A DNA stretch of 64,000 nt from JANQOZ01 sp045106555 (lineage in GTDB: Bacteria > Pseudomonadota > Gammaproteobacteria > Xanthomonadales > SZUA-38), in assembly GCA_045106555.1 (NCBI GenBank), contig JBGCET010000002.1, positions 246,247 through 310,246 of the forward strand, written 5' to 3'. The translations under genes were made by a program, and so were the position numbers. The notes under the pieces are model-generated. The model worked only from the letters and a program-made list of their open reading frames with translations. It ran no database searches and was not told the DNA's origin. This document shows, in pieces, positions 62,863 to 64,000 of this stretch; the first letter of the stretch is position 1, and every line of letters begins with the position of its first letter.

Positions 62863-63021
62863 ATGCATGTCTTTAACGTTCGCGGTTCTCATAGAGTTGA
62901 TCCGACCAGCGCATCCGCAAAAAGGCTAGCAGAGGACTGGCGAGCCAAAGCCGATGCTGCAGAGCATCAGCGCTTTACCGGGTTTGCCAATGTGTATCAG
63001 AGATGCCGCGGCTTCGTATGA
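62863..63021 (+). CDS. small hypothetical protein of the island
   Basis: A 52-residue frame (beginning MHVFNVRGSHRVDPTSAS, with AEDWRAKADAAEHQRFTGFA) of balanced composition. It may be the C-terminal remnant of a larger protein. No ribosome site is obvious and no family is recognised. Confidence 0.3.
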   Translation: MHVFNVRGSHRVDPTSASAKRLAEDWRAKADAAEHQRFTGFANVYQRCRGFV

Positions 63022-63150
63022 CGAAGAGGTCGATAGAATTGTCTGAGAGCATACAGGCCGCAACTATTCCTTGGGCGGAACTGGATCAAACTGACAAACT
63101 GTGATTAGGAGCATCTTTAAAACAATAACGGAAACAACCGGACGCATATT

Positions 63151-64000
63151 TTGAAAGAGTATAAGTCACCACCACGAGCATCATCGTTAATCGAGTCTAT
63201 GCGGGATATCGGCTATTCATTTGAAACAGCTATTGCCGACATAATTGACAACTCAATTACCGCCAAAGCTAGTCTCGTCGATATTTTTTGCGATGCAGAT
63301 AGACACCAACCGGTAATAGGTATTCTAGATAACGGTTTCGGGATGAGTCGGGACGAACTTCTCGATGCGATGCGGCCAGGCAGTCAAAGTCCGTTGGAGA
63401 TTCGACGAGACGGTGATCTAGGCCGGTTTGGTCTTGGTATGAAAATCGCGTCATTTTCACAATGTCGTCGGCTCACCGTAATAACGAAAAAATCTTCCGT
63501 CGTAGCGGCGACCCGTTGGGACCTTGACTACGTAGCAACAAAGGATGAATGGCTGCTGCAAATACTGGACGAAGACGAATGCGCAGCAACACCATTTTTT
63601 CAAGAGCTCGGTGATAGCGGTACGTTGGTTGTTTGGGAAAACCTCGATCGTCTATGCGATGAAACGCAAAAAACCTCGCGTAAAGACCATCTATACGAGC
63701 AGTTAGACCATGTGCGAAATCATCTTGAACTTGTCTTTCATCGCTTTCTTGCGGGCGAACGCCCGTTTCCGAAACTAGCCCTCAGAATCAATCGCACGGA
63801 GATTGACGCATTCGACCCATTCAACTCTGGTCACCCAGCGACGATTATTCAGCCGGAAGAAAAGATTTTTGTCGCCGGCGCGCCGGTGTTGGTGAAGTCA
63901 TTTGTGCTGCCGCACCACAAAAAGGCTTCAAAGGCGGACTGGGAGAGATATGCAGGTGACGGCGGCTATATCAAGAACCAAGGGTTCTATGTTTATCGTG
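63151..64000 (+). CDS. GHKL (MORC/MutL-like) ATPase of a restriction-type defence system, partial
   Basis: The first 283 residues of an ATPase; the frame is open at the right edge. The GHKL nucleotide fold is complete: N-box ETAIADIIDNS (25-35), G1 LDNGFGM (59-65) and G2 GRFGLGMKIASFS (91-103). The opening YKSPPRASSLIESMRDIGYS is characteristic of prokaryotic MORC-like ATPases that are encoded with Z1-type proteins, nucleases and DNA methyltransferases in restriction-like operons. The start is TTG 63151; the frame is open only from 63121. Lying next to a tRNA remnant, it is likely the first gene of an island-borne defence operon. Confidence 0.82.
   Translation, partial: MKEYKSPPRASSLIESMRDIGYSFETAIADIIDNSITAKASLVDIFCDADRHQPVIGILDNGFGMSRDELLDAMRPGSQSPLEIRRDGDLGRFGLGMKIASFSQCRRLTVITKKSSVVAATRWDLDYVATKDEWLLQILDEDECAATPFFQELGDSGTLVVWENLDRLCDETQKTSRKDHLYEQLDHVRNHLELVFHRFLAGERPFPKLALRINRTEIDAFDPFNSGHPATIIQPEEKIFVAGAPVLVKSFVLPHHKKASKADWERYAGDGGYIKNQGFYVYR

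Overview
The window looks like chromosomal DNA of a Gram-negative gammaproteobacterium. Evidence for this: an RND efflux pump with its adaptor, a TonB-dependent receptor, several lipoprotein signals, an rrn-type boxA identical to the enterobacterial consensus, and tRNA genes with encoded CCA. Several large secreted proteins end in a short (I/V/L)F-x-D-G-F-E tail, which I associate with the Lysobacterales/Wenzhouxiangella neighbourhood. That placement is inference, not proof. Codon use is uniform to about 62.1 kb and becomes more AT-rich after that.

Region 1 (0-8.7 kb, minus strand): a partial APH-type kinase, a secreted protein, and then one long unit that I consider the most interesting object here. 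Read along the minus strand it runs: XRE regulator; strong sigma70 promoter with a GC-rich discriminator; about 280 nt leader with hairpins and an intrinsic terminator; boxA; tRNA-like element; intact tRNAs Tyr(GTA), Asp(GTC), Pro(TGG), Ser(CGA), Lys(TTT) interspersed with tRNA remnants; slipin/SPFH protein; an unusual Leu-anticodon tRNA; HNH nuclease; RtcB RNA ligase; terminator. It reads as an RNA-repair operon that carries its own tRNA supply.

Region 2 (8.7-31.1 kb): class B3 metallo-beta-lactamase fold protein, CBS protein, a DGFE-tailed beta-propeller protein beside a CadC-like transmembrane regulator that carries its own propeller, a DJ-1/PfpI pair, alkylation repair (Ada-AlkA fusion and Ogt), a GFA-YHYH fusion next to a dead SCO gene, a zinc peptidase, a TonB receptor, a NarL-type two-component pair, and a TPR/RND/MFP efflux cluster.

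Region 3 (31.1-41.7 kb): AlkB hydroxylase with a divergent AraC regulator, YHS protein and thioredoxin with a divergent cupin-AraC regulator, a DUF1963 protein, a three-gene overlapping cupin/glycosyltransferase/oxidoreductase operon, and a membrane sulfatase-fold enzyme.

Region 4 (42-61.9 kb) is a rearranged accessory stretch. Large secreted proteins with DGFE tails (metzincin, BNR, delta-60 repeat) alternate with short repeats built around a CTCTGACCCC motif. These repeats sit exactly at the joints of gene fragments: pieces of the yghU glutathione transferase 3' end and of the cupin-AraC gene have been copied to two further places each.

Region 5 (62.1-64 kb): a tRNA 3' remnant, a HAD gene cut after about 30 codons, and the start of a GHKL/MORC-like ATPase. 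This looks like the left edge of a genomic island carrying a restriction-type defence system that continues beyond the window.
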